Positions 45,601 to 60,300 of a stretch of 64,000 nt of DNA are shown here, piece by piece. This DNA comes from Whitmania pigra. Taxonomy: Eukaryota; Annelida; Clitellata; Hirudinida; Haemopidae. The position numbers and the translations under genes are program-made. Below the pieces are notes generated by a model that did not search any database, had not been told where the DNA came from, and saw only the letters and a program-made list of their open reading frames with translations. The DNA is taken from the NCBI GenBank assembly GCA_021613335.1, contig JAJTWR010000047.1, forward strand, positions 1 through 64,000. The letters are read 5' to 3'. Position 1 is the stretch's first letter; every line of letters starts with the position of its first letter.

Positions 45601-48218
45601 GAAATTGTAAGGATTTGCACCAAATAACAAAATATTAGTTTAAGAGCAAAAAAAGAGATTTGAATGCAAATGCAACAACTTAGTATTATGCATCTCTTTA
45701 ATAATAACTTACCTGGATTGAGATGTGACGGGTGCTTCCAACAGTGACATGCGACTGTCTGGTTATGGTTGACTGCTCAGTGGTGGTGACGGTTCGCGTG
45801 AAGATGGATCTATCTTCACCTGGAATAAGAAAAACAATTCACAATTTCTAATATTAAGAGAATATGAGGCAATAATTCCCTTACAGTCAATAAATCAATT
45901 GGTACAACGATAAGCTCTAAAAACTCTTCAAATAACTCCTCCTACCCCCTAAACATAAATCAATCACGGACCCGTAATCTTGGCAACGAAGGGAGCTCCA
46001 GGGATGGGCTGTCCTGCGTGCTTGACGACGATTTTGTATTCCCCAGGAGAGGTCGGTATGTAGGTGATGGTGGCAGAACCATCCTTGTTGTCTCTACATT
46101 TTATCTCTGCTTTCGACGGACCCTCGATGGCCAATGATAAGCTTCCTGATAGGGATTATGATAATGGTGATGATTAATGATTATGTACGCGATTAAGACG
46201 ATTTGTGGTGATTTGTGAGACATTTAAAGTAATCTTTGTAATGTTTTTATAAGACGATCATAATGTAATCATTGATTAATTGTGTTACCACAATTAGCCA
46301 CATTCAAGAGAATCATACCTTTCCCGGCATTCTTGGTGACAACGGTGAAGACGCAAGGCTGATTGACTGCACCGGAAACCAATCCCGGTCCAAATGCAGT
46401 CACCTGACCTGGTACTGGAGCGTGGACGAAGAAGGTGAATGGATCACCTGGAACAGGCTGACCAGCATACAGCACCTGTTTGGTCGAATTTTTCTTTTAA
46501 TTGTTGAAACATACTTGTATATGTGGAAGAAAACAACAAACATATCATTCATCCGATACAAACCTAATGATTAATTGTATAACCATCTTCTTACTCATCA
46601 TCATCATCATCGTCATCAACATTGTCATCATCATCATCATCATCATCGTCGTCATCAACATTGTCATCATCATCGTCATCGTCATCGTCGTCGTCATCAC
46701 CGACCTTCAAAAGGTGGAGTCCTGTTTCTGTCGGTACGTAGTTCACTCTGATGGTTCCCTTTTCGGTCTCGACAACCTGTACAGGTACGTTCTCACCTGA
46801 TGGCTTGATGACCACGGCTGTAGGTTTTTAATAAGAAACATTATTTAAATTTTGGAAAAAATTCTTAGGCGAAATTTCATTTCGTCATCGAACCTCTAAT
46901 CATTATAATCACCATCATCATCATCATCATCACTAGCGACAAAGTTCGGCTGATGTGACAAAATTCGACGAACCTGTGACTTGGCTCATGTCAGGACCAA
47001 CAGGAATGGATGAAACCTCAACCGGTCTGAGAGGAGCCGTGGGAGTAATAGGAGTGACGGGACTCTGAGGGGTCTGAGGGCTCACCTCACCCACCGAAAC
47101 CTTGGTAGGTATAAGAGGTGTCAGTGTTGGCTCTCCAGGTTTGCCGACCTGGGGTGGAGAAAGCGATCTTGTTAGGATCTTCTATAGAAATCATTACCGA
47201 GATCACAAGGTCACATTATACATAAGCATCAGCATCAACAACGTTTTCAGCTTTACCGCTTTCATCATCACCCAGGTTATCAACGTAATAATATTAATAA
47301 TAGTAATAATAATAATCATCATCATCATCAAACCACCTTTTGAGTGAATCTTCCTCTGGGCACAAGAACACCTCCAAACTTCGTCTCAACAACGAGAACA
47401 CCTTCCTCGGGCACAGGGTATGAAACTAAAACCGTTCCATCGTGGTTGTCTTGAACCGTGACTGGAATTTCCGTGGCTGGGAATCCCGGTTGACCTGCCT
47501 TGGTGACCTTGCAACTAACGTTACCAAGACCCGCAGTGGATGGTTTCTGAACCGTGAAGCTGAAGGTCTGGTGTGGAGCCACGCTTGGTGCTATGTTGTC
47601 TGAAGTTGATCAGAAAATGACAGGTATGACGTCAGTTAGGTTGACGGGCATGTTGTCAGACAAGTTGTGGCCATATGTTAAGATTTAACAGTTACGTAAT
47701 TATGGGTAGTTATTATTTATTATGAATGAGTTTAAAGATACTTTAAAAGTTATGAATATTATTTTAAATAATTATGTCAATATGCTTTGTAATGTCAACG
47801 ATAATGATTAAGAGGTCATTTATTATATTTCGTTCAACCAGTTGTTGTAAAATTCATTCCATACCTGGCAAAACAACTTTCTCCGGATTTCCAGTTGGCA
47901 CTGCAGTCACCCTGATTGGAGAGTTTGGAACTTCCTGGTCAGCCACCTTAACGTGGACCTGATGAGGGCCAGCGTCTTCGGGTGTATAGTTCACCTGAGT
48001 CACGCCAGGTGCTACGGATGTGAGCGTAGGCTTGACGACTTTACCTTGAGGAGTCTAAGTGATATTGAAAACACGATGCTATGTCAATTAGTTGAAAGAA
48101 ATCTTAAAGACATTCAGTGTTTATTGTTTAACTGATAAATTCAGACAATAATGCAAATCATTAGTAACAAATCCTACAACCATCTCCATGCTGATCATCA
48201 TCATCATCATCATCATCA

Positions 48219-48306
<88 letters not shown>

Positions 48307-51300
48307 TATCATCGTCATCATAACCCACCTTAACCTCCACATCCACCGGCAGTGGTGTTGGGGCGGCGGACCTGGTATCAACGGTGAAGTTGACGGGTAT
48401 GCTGGCTGGCACCTGAGGCCTGACACCTTCCCCTGTCAAGACTACCTTCGTCAGATCAGTCGTTGGTTTCGAGACGGTGTTGAAAGGACTGCAGATTTAC
48501 AATCAATACGAATGTGAATGTCAGTTGCACAAAGTAACAGAAAGCATCTAAAAACAACTCTCGCGATCATGAAAACGTAGGATCTTTTATCGCTTTCATT
48601 CACCCTGTCAATTCACTTTTACGAAATCAATTTTCCAAGGTCTACAATCTAGGAATAATTTAATTTATCAAGTAATACATCACAAGTAAACTTAAACATA
48701 ATAGACATAATGAAATGGCACAATAAACCAGAGAATTGATTATAAAAATATCATACATCTCAAAAGCATAATAAATGAATTTCAAATGAATGACTCGTGT
48801 AATTAATCTCATCAATCACCTTCCAGGTACAGGTCTTCCTCCGTAGAGAACGTCGATCCTGATTGGTCCTTCGTTGTGAGGTTCGTATTCGACGTCGTAA
48901 GTTCCGCTCGGGTTCTTGTTGATTCTGGCTGGTAATCTTGTTCCTGAAACCAGAATCAACGAAAGCTTCACATACAACTTCAGAGGCGCTCATAAATAAT
49001 TCAGGAATCCTAAGATTCAATCGAGAAATGAAGGAATAAAAACGAGGTCAGGTCATACCTGCTTTAAGGTCATTTACGACGACTTCTAGGGGTGCCTCTC
49101 CCGCCTGATTGGTGACGACACTGAAAACGGCCTTTTGTCCTTGTTTGACCCCCTGTGGGTTGAGACCAGGTCCAAAGCACTTGACGCGATCGGGGAAGAA
49201 GGGCTTGACTGGCTCACCGATCGGGACGATGAATGGACTTCCTGTAAATATTTATCGAATACAACTGTTAAATATTTTCTACGGACATGCTTCATGATCA
49301 GTTAGATATTAAAATAATAATATTATTTATTTATTTATTGCTCGCATTTGTTAATGAATGTATTATCGATAACTCGCATTGATTCTATAGAAAAATAGAT
49401 AATGATGATGAACAGGAAAAAAAGTTTTTTTTAAAGATAATGTAACTTATATTTAATGTTGTATGAGCACCATAACCAGAAAATTTTCATGATTACTCTC
49501 ATCATCACCACTCATCACTTCTACACGGCCTAACTCATCTCACCTGGAACAGGTTGATCGGCAAAAGTGACTCCAATCTCATAATCTCCCGGGGTCTCCG
49601 GCAGGTACTCGACACTCAGAGTTCCATCCTGGTTGTCCACGCAGTCCACCTGTGGCTCGGTTGGACCTACAACGGAGAGACCGACGCCCCCAACACCGGC
49701 GCCCCTCGTGTTGATGATGAACTTCTGTGGCTTGTTTGGTTCACCTCTTTCGATGCCTTCGTGAATACGTAATTAGTTGATTTTAAATTTAAATGGCATG
49801 GGTCATAGTCGGTCGACTGTTATCAAAGCACTGATCAACATAATGATCATGATTATGATAACGACGATGATGATGATAATGACGATGATGTTGATAATGA
49901 TGATAACGATGACGTTGGTGATGATGATAATGCATGTACCTGGTCCATAAACCTTGACCTTGGACGGGTCACACCCTGGAGTGACATTCGTTGAGAATGG
50001 ACTTCCGGGTACTCTCAGTCCATCGTAGGTGACATCAATCTTTGTAGGTCCTGCGACCGATGAATAATTTATGAGATTATAATTTATTCACAAAGTCGTG
50101 AGGATGCCCTGCGAACAACCTGAAGGCACTAATAGGTTACGCATTAAGGGTAAGCAGAATATTAATGTTGCATAATAATAATCACAATAATTATTATAAT
50201 AATGTTAACATTAATATGTATACCTTCTTCAAACGGTGTGTACAGGCAAGTGTAGGTATTGTCATCATTCTTCTTCACGATGGCTTCAGTCAAAGTTCCA
50301 GATGGATTGGTCAAGATGACCTTGACATTTCCGACACCCTTGGGTTGTACGGTGGCAGTGTCGACTGTGAATTCGGTAACGGAATCGAGGAAGACGCCTG
50401 AGTTGAATGATTAAAAATGTTAATGAGAATAAAACGTTTTAGACTTAATCTAACTAATCGAATTAATAATATTCAAATGATATAATAATTAAATCAACTC
50501 TAACCCTGTGGCTCAACACCTGGACCGTAGGTTCTCACCCTGCTGACGTCGACCAAAATTTCTGGGTTGATTTGAGCCTTGAACGGTGAATGGGGTACGG
50601 GCTTGTCGTCAAAGGTGATGTTGATTGTGTACTCCCCTGGTTCGTTTGGCAGGTACCTATTGTTGGACAGATGATGTTTTGTAAGATCTAATGCCAAGCT
50701 TACCAAGGTGACGATATTAACATGTAAACATGACCTTAAGAAAATTTGCTGCTGATTACGATGTCAATACGATGATAGATAGATAGTGTAAATAGAATGA
50801 TTACCCAGTCTAAATGTTAACATTAATTTACGATAATTATGATAGTTATGATAATGATGCTGTTTAAATCTGTTCACCTGACGTCAAAGACACCGTTGCC
50901 CTTATCGAAGCACTCAATCTTGGCTTCCGTGGGTCCATCGATGGTCAACCCGAGATTACCAGGACCGGCGGCACTAGTGTCGATGGTGAAGTCACACGGT
51001 TTGTTTGTCGTTCCACCGTGGAGACCCGATCCGTAGACCTTAACCTGGGGACAACAGGAATTACGATTTGTTTACTAATACTATTTATTTACATTTATTT
51101 ACTTTTTGTTATTGCAAGAGAATTGTAAATAATGACTTCAACCTAGATTGTCGATATCATGTAATTCTATGAATGCGTAAATAACCATCCCAATAAAATT
51201 CTAACAGTACTAAACATATCCTATGTGAGCCATACTGCACGTTATTCTATAAAGACTCTAGCACAATTTTATCGTCACCAACCTTTGATGCATCGACAAC

Positions 51301-54300
51301 TTCAGCTGGAGAGAATGTCAGAGAAGCAGGTACCGCTTCGACATTGAAGGGACTGCCCTCAACAGGTACGTTAACAACCTTGACAACAATTTTGTGTGGT
51401 CCTGGTTCTACAGCTGTGACCTGACCCAAATAACCATCTGGCTTGTCGTAAACCGGTGAGGGCAAAACATTACCATGTGGTCCGACCAATTCTACCGTGG
51501 CAGGGCCCTGTTTGGGTCCAGCAAGCTGAATGTTGATTGGCTCGGGCTTTCCGACAGTAAGAACTGTGATTATAATTAGATTATAATAATATGAGATTAT
51601 AATTAGATTTCAAAGCAATTAGGGGCACGTAGCTTTAAAAATTATAAAAAAAAGTATTCATTGTTTGATATTAAGATGAAAACTTTTAATAATGCAACAC
51701 TCAAATGTAAATGTAAATTAAACTAAGCTTTAGTTAAATCTCTTAATTAAAAAAACAAAATCACAGCTTTGTTTTTTAAGCAATAGTGACCAAAATACTA
51801 AATCCATACCTTTGGGCACATCTGAAACCTTGGCAGGAGTTGCGGTCGTTGGCTGAACTGTCGTCTTAAAAGGACTTCCAGGCACAGGCTGACCAGCAAC
51901 AATCACATGGGAAAGGACAACTCCGGTATCTTGTGGAGTGAAGTCCACCTTGTAGGTTCCATCCTTGTTATCGGTCTTTTGGACAGGAACTGGAGAGCCA
52001 TCAGGCTTCACAACGTTCACAACAGGCTGAGGAACTGTAATAGCATGGCGCATGTTAGTTCAGCTGAACTGAGCCACGAGACTTACATAAGAAGCATAAA
52101 AGACAGTTTAAAAGCATACATGTATATTACAACGTAGTCAGCTTCTACAATGTGAATTTGTAAACTAAAGTATTTTCAATTCCGTATGCAATCAAAAGTT
52201 CACAGCAAACTAGACATGCACTCTTGAAGAAAGCCAAACATCATAAATGCAATCATGATTGATAGTTAATTAAATATGACACAATTTTTTATGTTTCACT
52301 AAAGTCCGTGAAAGTCAACCAATCCTTTGTCACAGGCATACCATATCAAGAAAGCAACTCTGACAAAGTTTTTCAATGAATAATACTTCAAAGACTTCAA
52401 AACATACGAATTCGTTAAATGTTAGAAAAACACATTCTTCGCTTTTGTTGTTAAATGCAAGACGTGCTTTGCAAATGTTTAGAAAGCTGTTGTTCGCAAT
52501 AGCCAAATTAATTCTTTCAATTGAAGCCAATTTCACTTAGAATTGCCTTGGCATCAAAGAAGCTCATATTCATTTCTTTTAAAACTATACGCCACATTCA
52601 CACTACTTCAAAACTGCGCAACGCATGCCAAGCTCCATGCTTTTCCGGGCAGCTCACCAGGTCCGGCATCCTTTGAATCAACAACAAAGTGTGTGGGTTT
52701 AGCCACTTCCACCGGCTGCTCAAGAGCAGGCCCATAGGCTCTGACTTTGCTAACATCTGGACGACCCTGCTGCAAGGTAGTGGAAGGCTGGAAAGTCGGG
52801 CTTTCCTGGGCGACAGGCACGAATTGGAAAGAAGATGGGACATCAGGAACAGATGAAACAGCATCCAGTATGGGTTCTATTCTGACAGGGCTTTTAGGTA
52901 CCGGCTGCCCGGCATAAAGTATTTTGGCGGTCAGTGGTTCATTTGGCGGAGCGAATTCAACTTGGTAGGTTCCTGCTAGGTCATCGGACACTAGAGGTTC
53001 TATGTACTTACCACTATCAGTGACAAGCTCAACATGTGGTTTATCTGATATAAAAATATAAACCATCATTACACTCAACCATCTCTCCACATTGCGTCCA
53101 CACAACAGATACAACGCATTAATTACTCTAGTATTTATCAAAAGAATTAGCGTTAAACTTAATTCCTAGCACACCTGGCCCTGCTTCTTTGCAGTCGACG
53201 ACAAAATGGGTTGGCACATTGGGGGTCACTTGAAACTCAACAGCAGGCCCATAAACTTTTACATTTTCTGCACCACCAATGCCAACGACCTTAACTTGGA
53301 AAGGATTTTGGGGAACCGGCTTTCCATCAAATTCTACGTTTGCAGTCAGAGTACCAGTGCCCTCGGGTGTGAATTCAGTTCGATAAGTACCATCTTTGTT
53401 ATCAATTATTTGAGGCGAGATAGTGACATTGCCTTCGCTTGTGAAGTTTATGTTAACGGGACCTGACGAACAGAGACAAATACGTACTGTAACATTAAAT
53501 TACTAATAATGTCAAATATAATCATCGCCGCAGCTAATCAATGAAAACGCAATTACCAGCATCAAATTCATTCGAAGCAGACGGAACGAAGCATACTAAA
53601 AGCGAACCAATATTCAAAATATATCTTAAATTCACTTTTAGCACACTTGTCCAAAAAACAAAGTTTTGTTAAAAAAAAATTATTTGCAAACTATTAGTTT
53701 TTAAAACATTTTAAAACACAAAACAACCTTCAGGCGTAACATCCGACCTTGAGTAACAACCATTCAAGGACATCATATCAACCTTTTATCGCATGCAATC
53801 CAAGTTTGAAATCGCAATCCATAGCAATTTTAATAATTCCCGACAGAAGTAAGACACGACTTACAGGCACAAACCTATGTGCATCCAAAATTTATTCGAA
53901 TTAGCTCGACTTAGAGTTGCTCTTTAACCGGACGAGCGCTAAGGTCGAATTTTGAAGTACCATAAATAAAACCAACATAAAACCTGTTCTGTTTTAAAAA
54001 TAAATGAGCAAGCTACCGCTCTACTGGCTTCTAGACGATGTAAGGTAGCATTTACATTTCGGTGTAAGCCTGTATTAAGTGATGAGAGATGATAGCAGCA
54101 GCACAACAGAATTTTTGTGTGTTAAAATACAACACACACGCACAAGCTCTCGCTCACATAGTTAAATAAAAATTTTGCCATGCCAAAGAAGTTTGCTTGA
54201 TGAAATAGAGTTGGTTATTGCAAGTTTCAGTCGTGCACGCGATCTATTTATTAGATGTACGCGTGTGTGTACTTGCTGTGTGTGTGCATTAAATTTAAAA

Positions 54301-57300
54301 CGATTTAGCCATTCCAGCAGCGCCACTCCATTCACGTCACTACTTTGTCTTACCAGGACCGGATTCTCGTGTATCAACAACGAAATGAGTTGGGTGGCCT
54401 GAAGATGCGGGGGACTCAAGAGCAGGCCCATAGACCCTAACTTTGGTAACATTAGGTTCTTGGCCAAGCCTAGTACCCTGAGATGGCTGAACGTGTGGAT
54501 TAATGGCTGCCTCATCAGAGGAGACAGTAAAAGCTTCATAGTGTTGAGGTTGCGAAGAAATGTCAAATGGTAAAGGTTGGACTGATATTTTGAAAGGACT
54601 GCTAGGAACAGGTTGATTATTAAGAAGGACGGTTGCCTCTACAGATTTATCTGGTACAAAATCTACTTTATAAGTTCCATCGTGGTTGTCTTGTATTGCT
54701 GGTTTTGATTCCTTGTTATCGGCGTCTTTTAGAACAACATCTACAACTCCTGTAAGTTTTTTTACTGCTACATATTTTACACTTCTTTCTCGCACCATAT
54801 AAAAATAGGAAATTTTTATTATTTTAGGAAAAATAATGTCTTCCACGATTTCATTTTGACAAGATACATAAATCACCATAATTTTAACTTAAATAACACA
54901 GATTTATGTAAAAAAATATAAAAGTTAATTTGTGTAAAAAAGAAATAAAATAAATAGAAAATATGGGCAATTTGCAGATAAATTTTCATGTAATGGGAAA
55001 GATTTTCTGTGGCTAAAATGTACACAAACCTGGTCCTGATTCCTTGGTGTCAACAACAAAGTAAGTAGGCTCCTGTGACTTCACTGGCTGCTCAACTGCA
55101 GGTCCATAAACCTTCACCTTTGAGACATCAGGGCCTGTACCAGGTTCGACAGGAACCCTGAAAGGGCTCTTAGGTACTTGCTGACCTGCAAACTTAACCT
55201 GACCTGTGATTGGCTGGACAGCGGTTGGTACAAAGTCAGCCTTGTAAACGCCATTGGCAACTTCTGTGACATTAGGCTTGATTGGAGTTCCACTATCAGT
55301 AGTAAGGACAACCTCGGGATATCCTGTAAACCAATTTTCTTGAGTGATACCTAATGACATGTGTGACATGTTTTATTTAGTAACAACAAAAGTGCTTTTA
55401 ACTTCAAAACTATAGAAGGAGTAAACATGAAATAAAGATGAAAAATTAGATAAATATATGCAGAAAGCATTTCATAGAATTATAATAACGCATTGTTAAA
55501 TCACATTAGATTATTAATTATTAATTAGTTGAACTAACCTGGTCCTGCCTCCTTGGCATCAACAAAGAAGAAGGTCGGTTGGTTAGATTTTACTGGCCCT
55601 TCGACTGCAGGCCCGCTCAGTTTGACCTTTGTGGCATCTCCACCAGGGGTCAGCTCAACGGGGATTTTGAACGGGCTCTTAGGCACCTGTTGACCGGCAA
55701 ATTTCACCTGGCCAATGATTGGCTGAGGAGTCAAAGGTACAAATTCAGCCTTAAAGGTTCCATCTTTGTTATCTGTAACAGTTGGCTTGAGGGGAGTTCC
55801 ACCTTCCACGTTGAGTTCAACCACAGGATGACCTGAATGAACATTTCAAGGAAGTTTATTTTTGTTCCTAGTCACGCAAACCATTATGAATTTAAATAAA
55901 TTATAATCAGCTTTCCAGAACTCTTAAAGGTTAGCGTTGAGCAATTCACCTCCTGGTCCAGCTTTCTTGGCATCAACAATAAAGTAGGTTGGTTTGTTAG
56001 ACTTGACTGGTCCTTCAACAGCTGGTCCATAAAGTTTCACCTTGGAAGCGTCAGGCTTTTTACCAGTACCAGGCTCCACAGGTATCTGCAGAGGACTCTT
56101 GGGCACATGTTGACCGGCATACTTGACTTCGGCTGTGATTGGCACAACTGCCTCTGGTACAAAGTCTGCCACATAAGTTCCGTCGTGGTTGTCGATAAGC
56201 TGGACTGGCAGAGGAGCGGCGTTTTGAGGGGTCAATTTGACCTCAGGCTGGTCTAATTGGAAAAAATTGAAATAAAATTAATAATATTAATTCTGTTTCT
56301 ATAGCTATGCGTGATGGCTTTAATGTTAAATAAGCCAGTGAATACTAAAAAACTGAAAATCTACCTGGTCCAGCCTCTTTGGCATCGATCACAAAGTAAG
56401 TGGGTTCTTGAGATTTGACTGGTCCCTCCACAGCTGGTCCGCTCAACTTTACTTTTGATGGATTAACACCGCCTGCCAAAACTGTGACTTTGAAAGGACT
56501 TTTTGGCACCTGCTTTCCGGCGTATTTCACCTGGACAGTAAGAGGCCTGACAGCCACTGGCACGAACTCGACGGTATAGGTACCATCCTTGTTATCAGTG
56601 ACAGTTGGTGTTACCAAAGAGCCATCATCAAAAGCGATAACAACTTCCGGATATCCTAATAATAAATTGTTTACTTTGAGTTTACATATTTTACATTATT
56701 TTACATTATCTCAATGTGGTTAGATTTTAAACCTGGTCCTGCTTCTTTGGCATCAACAACAAAGTAGGTTGGCTGGTTAGACTTGACTGGTCCTTCAGTT
56801 GCAGGTCCATAGAGCTTTACCTTTGAGGCATTACTTTCATCTAATGGTTCAACTGGAATCTTGAAAGGACTCTGTGGAACCTCCTGATCGGCAAACTTAA
56901 CATGAGCCGTGATTGGGTGAACGTGAACTGGAACAAAGTCGGCCTTGTAAGTTCCGTCCTTGTTGTCTGTGATGGTGGGCTTCAGAGGAGCTCCACTTTC
57001 GGGCAGAAGAGTCACCTCAGGCACGCCTGCAACAAATCAAATTGTTAAATCAAATGTTTTATGTTTCGTCCACTTATCTTTACCTTTGAAGCATTGTTCA
57101 CTAATCTAAGTTTAAGATAATATTCAATGCTAGTAAAGTTTCACTAATAGCTTCATTTATTTGCTTAATACCATTATCACATAATCAATTCACCTCCTGG
57201 TCCAGCTTTCTTGGCATCAACAACAAAGTAGGTTGGCTTGTTAGACTTGACTGGTCCTTCAACAGCTGGTCCATAAAGTTTCACCTTGGAGGCATCGGGT

Positions 57301-60300
57301 TTCTTATCAGTGCCAGGCTCCACGGCGATCTGCAGAGGACTCTTTGGCACCTGCTGGCCAACGTATTTAACTTCGGCTGTGATGGGCACAACTGCTTCTG
57401 GCACAAAATCGGCGATATAGGTACCATCGTGATTATCCTTTACTTTAACAGGAACTGGAGCACCATTGGCAGCTGTAAGCTTTACTTCAGGTTTTTCAGG
57501 TCCAGCTTCCTTAGCATCAACAACAAAGTATGTTGGCTCTTGTGCTTTGACAGGCCCTTCTACAGCTGGTCCACTCAGCTTCACCTTTGAGGCATCGTTC
57601 ACTCCAGGTTCAACTGGAATCTTAAAAGGACTCTTGGGAACTTGACATCCAGCGTACTTGACTTGTGCTGTGATTGGTTTTACAACAACAGGTACAAACT
57701 CAGCTTTGTAGGTTCCGTCGTGGTTGTCAGTGAGCTTCGGCTTGACGAGAGAACCGCCATCAACAGTGAGAGAAACTTCAGGGAATCCTGAATCCATTTA
57801 ATGCAAACTTCAGGTAAAATTGCCAAATATTATTATTTTGATATTCTTTAAATCGATCTTACTACATGACTTGGTTTTAATGGTTGTATTCATTTGTTCT
57901 TAATTAGATAACTTTTATCTCTTAATTCATTTAGAAATATTTATAAATACAATCTCTTTCACTCACCTGGGCCTGCTTCTTTGGCATCAACAACAAAGTA
58001 AGTCGGTTGGTTGGATTTAACAGGTCCTTCAACAGCAGGTCCAAAGACCTTAACCTTTGAAGCATCTGTAGGCTTGGTTGGTTCAACTAGTATCTTAAAC
58101 GGACTCTTAGGAACAGTCTTATCGGCAAACTTCACTTGACCTGATGGGGAGATCGCAAATATTAAAATTCAAAAGAAGAAATAGTAAGAAGAAGATGAAA
58201 GACGCTTGTGTCACGATTTTTTGTTTTTCCTTATTCCCTAACATGAAAAATATTATCTAACATGTTAAGAATGCAAAAGTATCCAGAAACCAATAATTGA
58301 CACTGACCAACGATTGGTTTCGGGGCAAGGGGTACGAAATTAGCCTTGAATGTTCCATCCTTGTTATCTGTGATTGTAGCCTTGAGTGGAGCGGCATTCT
58401 CAGGGAATAGGGCAACCTCGGGTTGTCCTAGAATTGAAGTGATGGATAACAGTGTAAAAATCTATAACATTGTAGCTTAACAAAAATAATAAATGTGTGA
58501 AACATTAATCGTAAGCAATGAATAAAAATAAACTTTAACATTTTATCTCCCAACGTTCAATTTTTTAAAATAGGCTTGGTAGGGAAAAGGTTAAATAAAT
58601 GTCAAAAACTTTTAATTAAATAAAAGTAATGTTATTTAAATTTACAAATCAGATTGTAATCTCAAAGCGTTTGACGACAAATAAAAAATTCAAGCTGTTG
58701 ATTACCAGGTCCAGCCTCTTTGGCATCGATGACAAAATAAGTAGGCTCATTTGACTTTACTGGTCCTTCAACAGCCGGTCCGTACAATTTCACTTTCGAT
58801 GGCTCGGGTTGTTTGCCAGTGCCCTGTTCAACAGATATCTTGAAAGGACTCTTTGGTACTTCCTGGCCGGCAAACTTCACATCAGCAGTTATTGGAACAA
58901 CGGCTTCAGGAGTGAAAGTGGCAACAAACGTTCCGTCGTTGTTATCGGTGACTTTGGCAGGCGCTGGGACTCCATTATCAGCGGTAAGTGCGACAACTGG
59001 CTGGCCTGAGAATTGAATAAATAAATGGTGTTAAATAAATACATCACATGAAAAAAACTGGAAAACCAGTAATAATTGCTTAGTAAAATATCTAACCTGG
59101 TCCAGCCTCCTTGGCATCGACAACGAAGTAGGTCGGCTCTTGCGACTTCACTGGTCCTTCAACAGCTGGTCCACTTAGCTTCACCTTTGACGCATCGCCA
59201 ACTCCGGGCTCAACTGGAATTTTGAAAGGACTCTTGGGAACTTGACATCCAGCATACTTGACTTGTGCTGTGATTGGTTTGACAACAACAGGTACAAACT
59301 CAGCCTTGTAGGTTCCATCATGGTTATCAGTAACCGTTGGCTTGATTAGTGAACCGTCCTCAGGGCTAAGAATGACTTCAGGGTGACCTGGAAGGGCAAA
59401 TGTATTAAACATGTGAATAATGATGACCTTGCAATAATTCAAATATTGATTAGCAAATAACAATAAACTAGTCATTAATTTCAGTAAATAAATGGCTATT
59501 CTCAAAACACTTAGAAATTTAAGTTATAAACAAATAGCTAACCTGGACCAGCTTCTTTGGCATCGATGACAAAATATGTTGGCTGGTTGGCCTTAACTGG
59601 TCCTTCAGTGGCTGGTCCATAGAGATGAACTTTGGAGCTGTCACAGTGGGTTGTTTTTTCGACGGGGATTTTCAAAGGACTTTTAGGGACGTGCTGGCCA
59701 TCAAACAGTACCCTTGCTGTTATTGGCTGAACCAAGTTTGGTACAAAATCGACTTTGTACGTGCCATCTTTGTTGTCAGTGACAGTTGGTTTGAGAGGAG
59801 TTCCACTTTCAAATGTCAGGGTAATTTCAGGATGACCTAGATGAAATAATTCAGCGATTTTTAAGTTTAATTCTGTTTGGAAGTTAAGAAAAAAAACTTA
59901 ACAAATTAATTCTTTTTTAATACAATTTGTGTTTAGACAAAAACACTTAAAAAACTCACCAGGCCCAGCTTCTTTGGCATCCACAACAAAGTATGTTGGC
60001 TCACAACATTTGACAGGTCCTTCAACAGCTGGTCCAAGAAGTTTGACTTTAGATGCATCTGGTTTTCTGCCAGTGGAAGGTTCGACGGAGATCTTGAGTG
60101 GACTTTGGGGGACTGCTTTATCGGCAAATTTGACGTCAGCAGTGATGGGTACGACTGCTTCTGGAACAAATTCCACCACATAAGTTCCGTCGTGGTTGTC
60201 CTTCACCTTGGCAGGAACAGGAGCCCCATTGTCGGCTGCCAGTTTAACCTCCGGTTTGCCTAGAAATAGATATTAACTTGTATACAACTGCGATTAAGAT

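Noticed and set aside
48151..48439. Poly-Asp, poly-His and Met-Thr frames
   Set aside because: They are the (CATCGT)n intronic microsatellite of filamin read in different frames; only the exon 48329-48488 is coding.
54162..54566. 134-codon minus frame overlapping a filamin exon
   Set aside because: It is another frame of the filamin exon 54354-54749; the filamin frame has the conserved repeat and splice phase.
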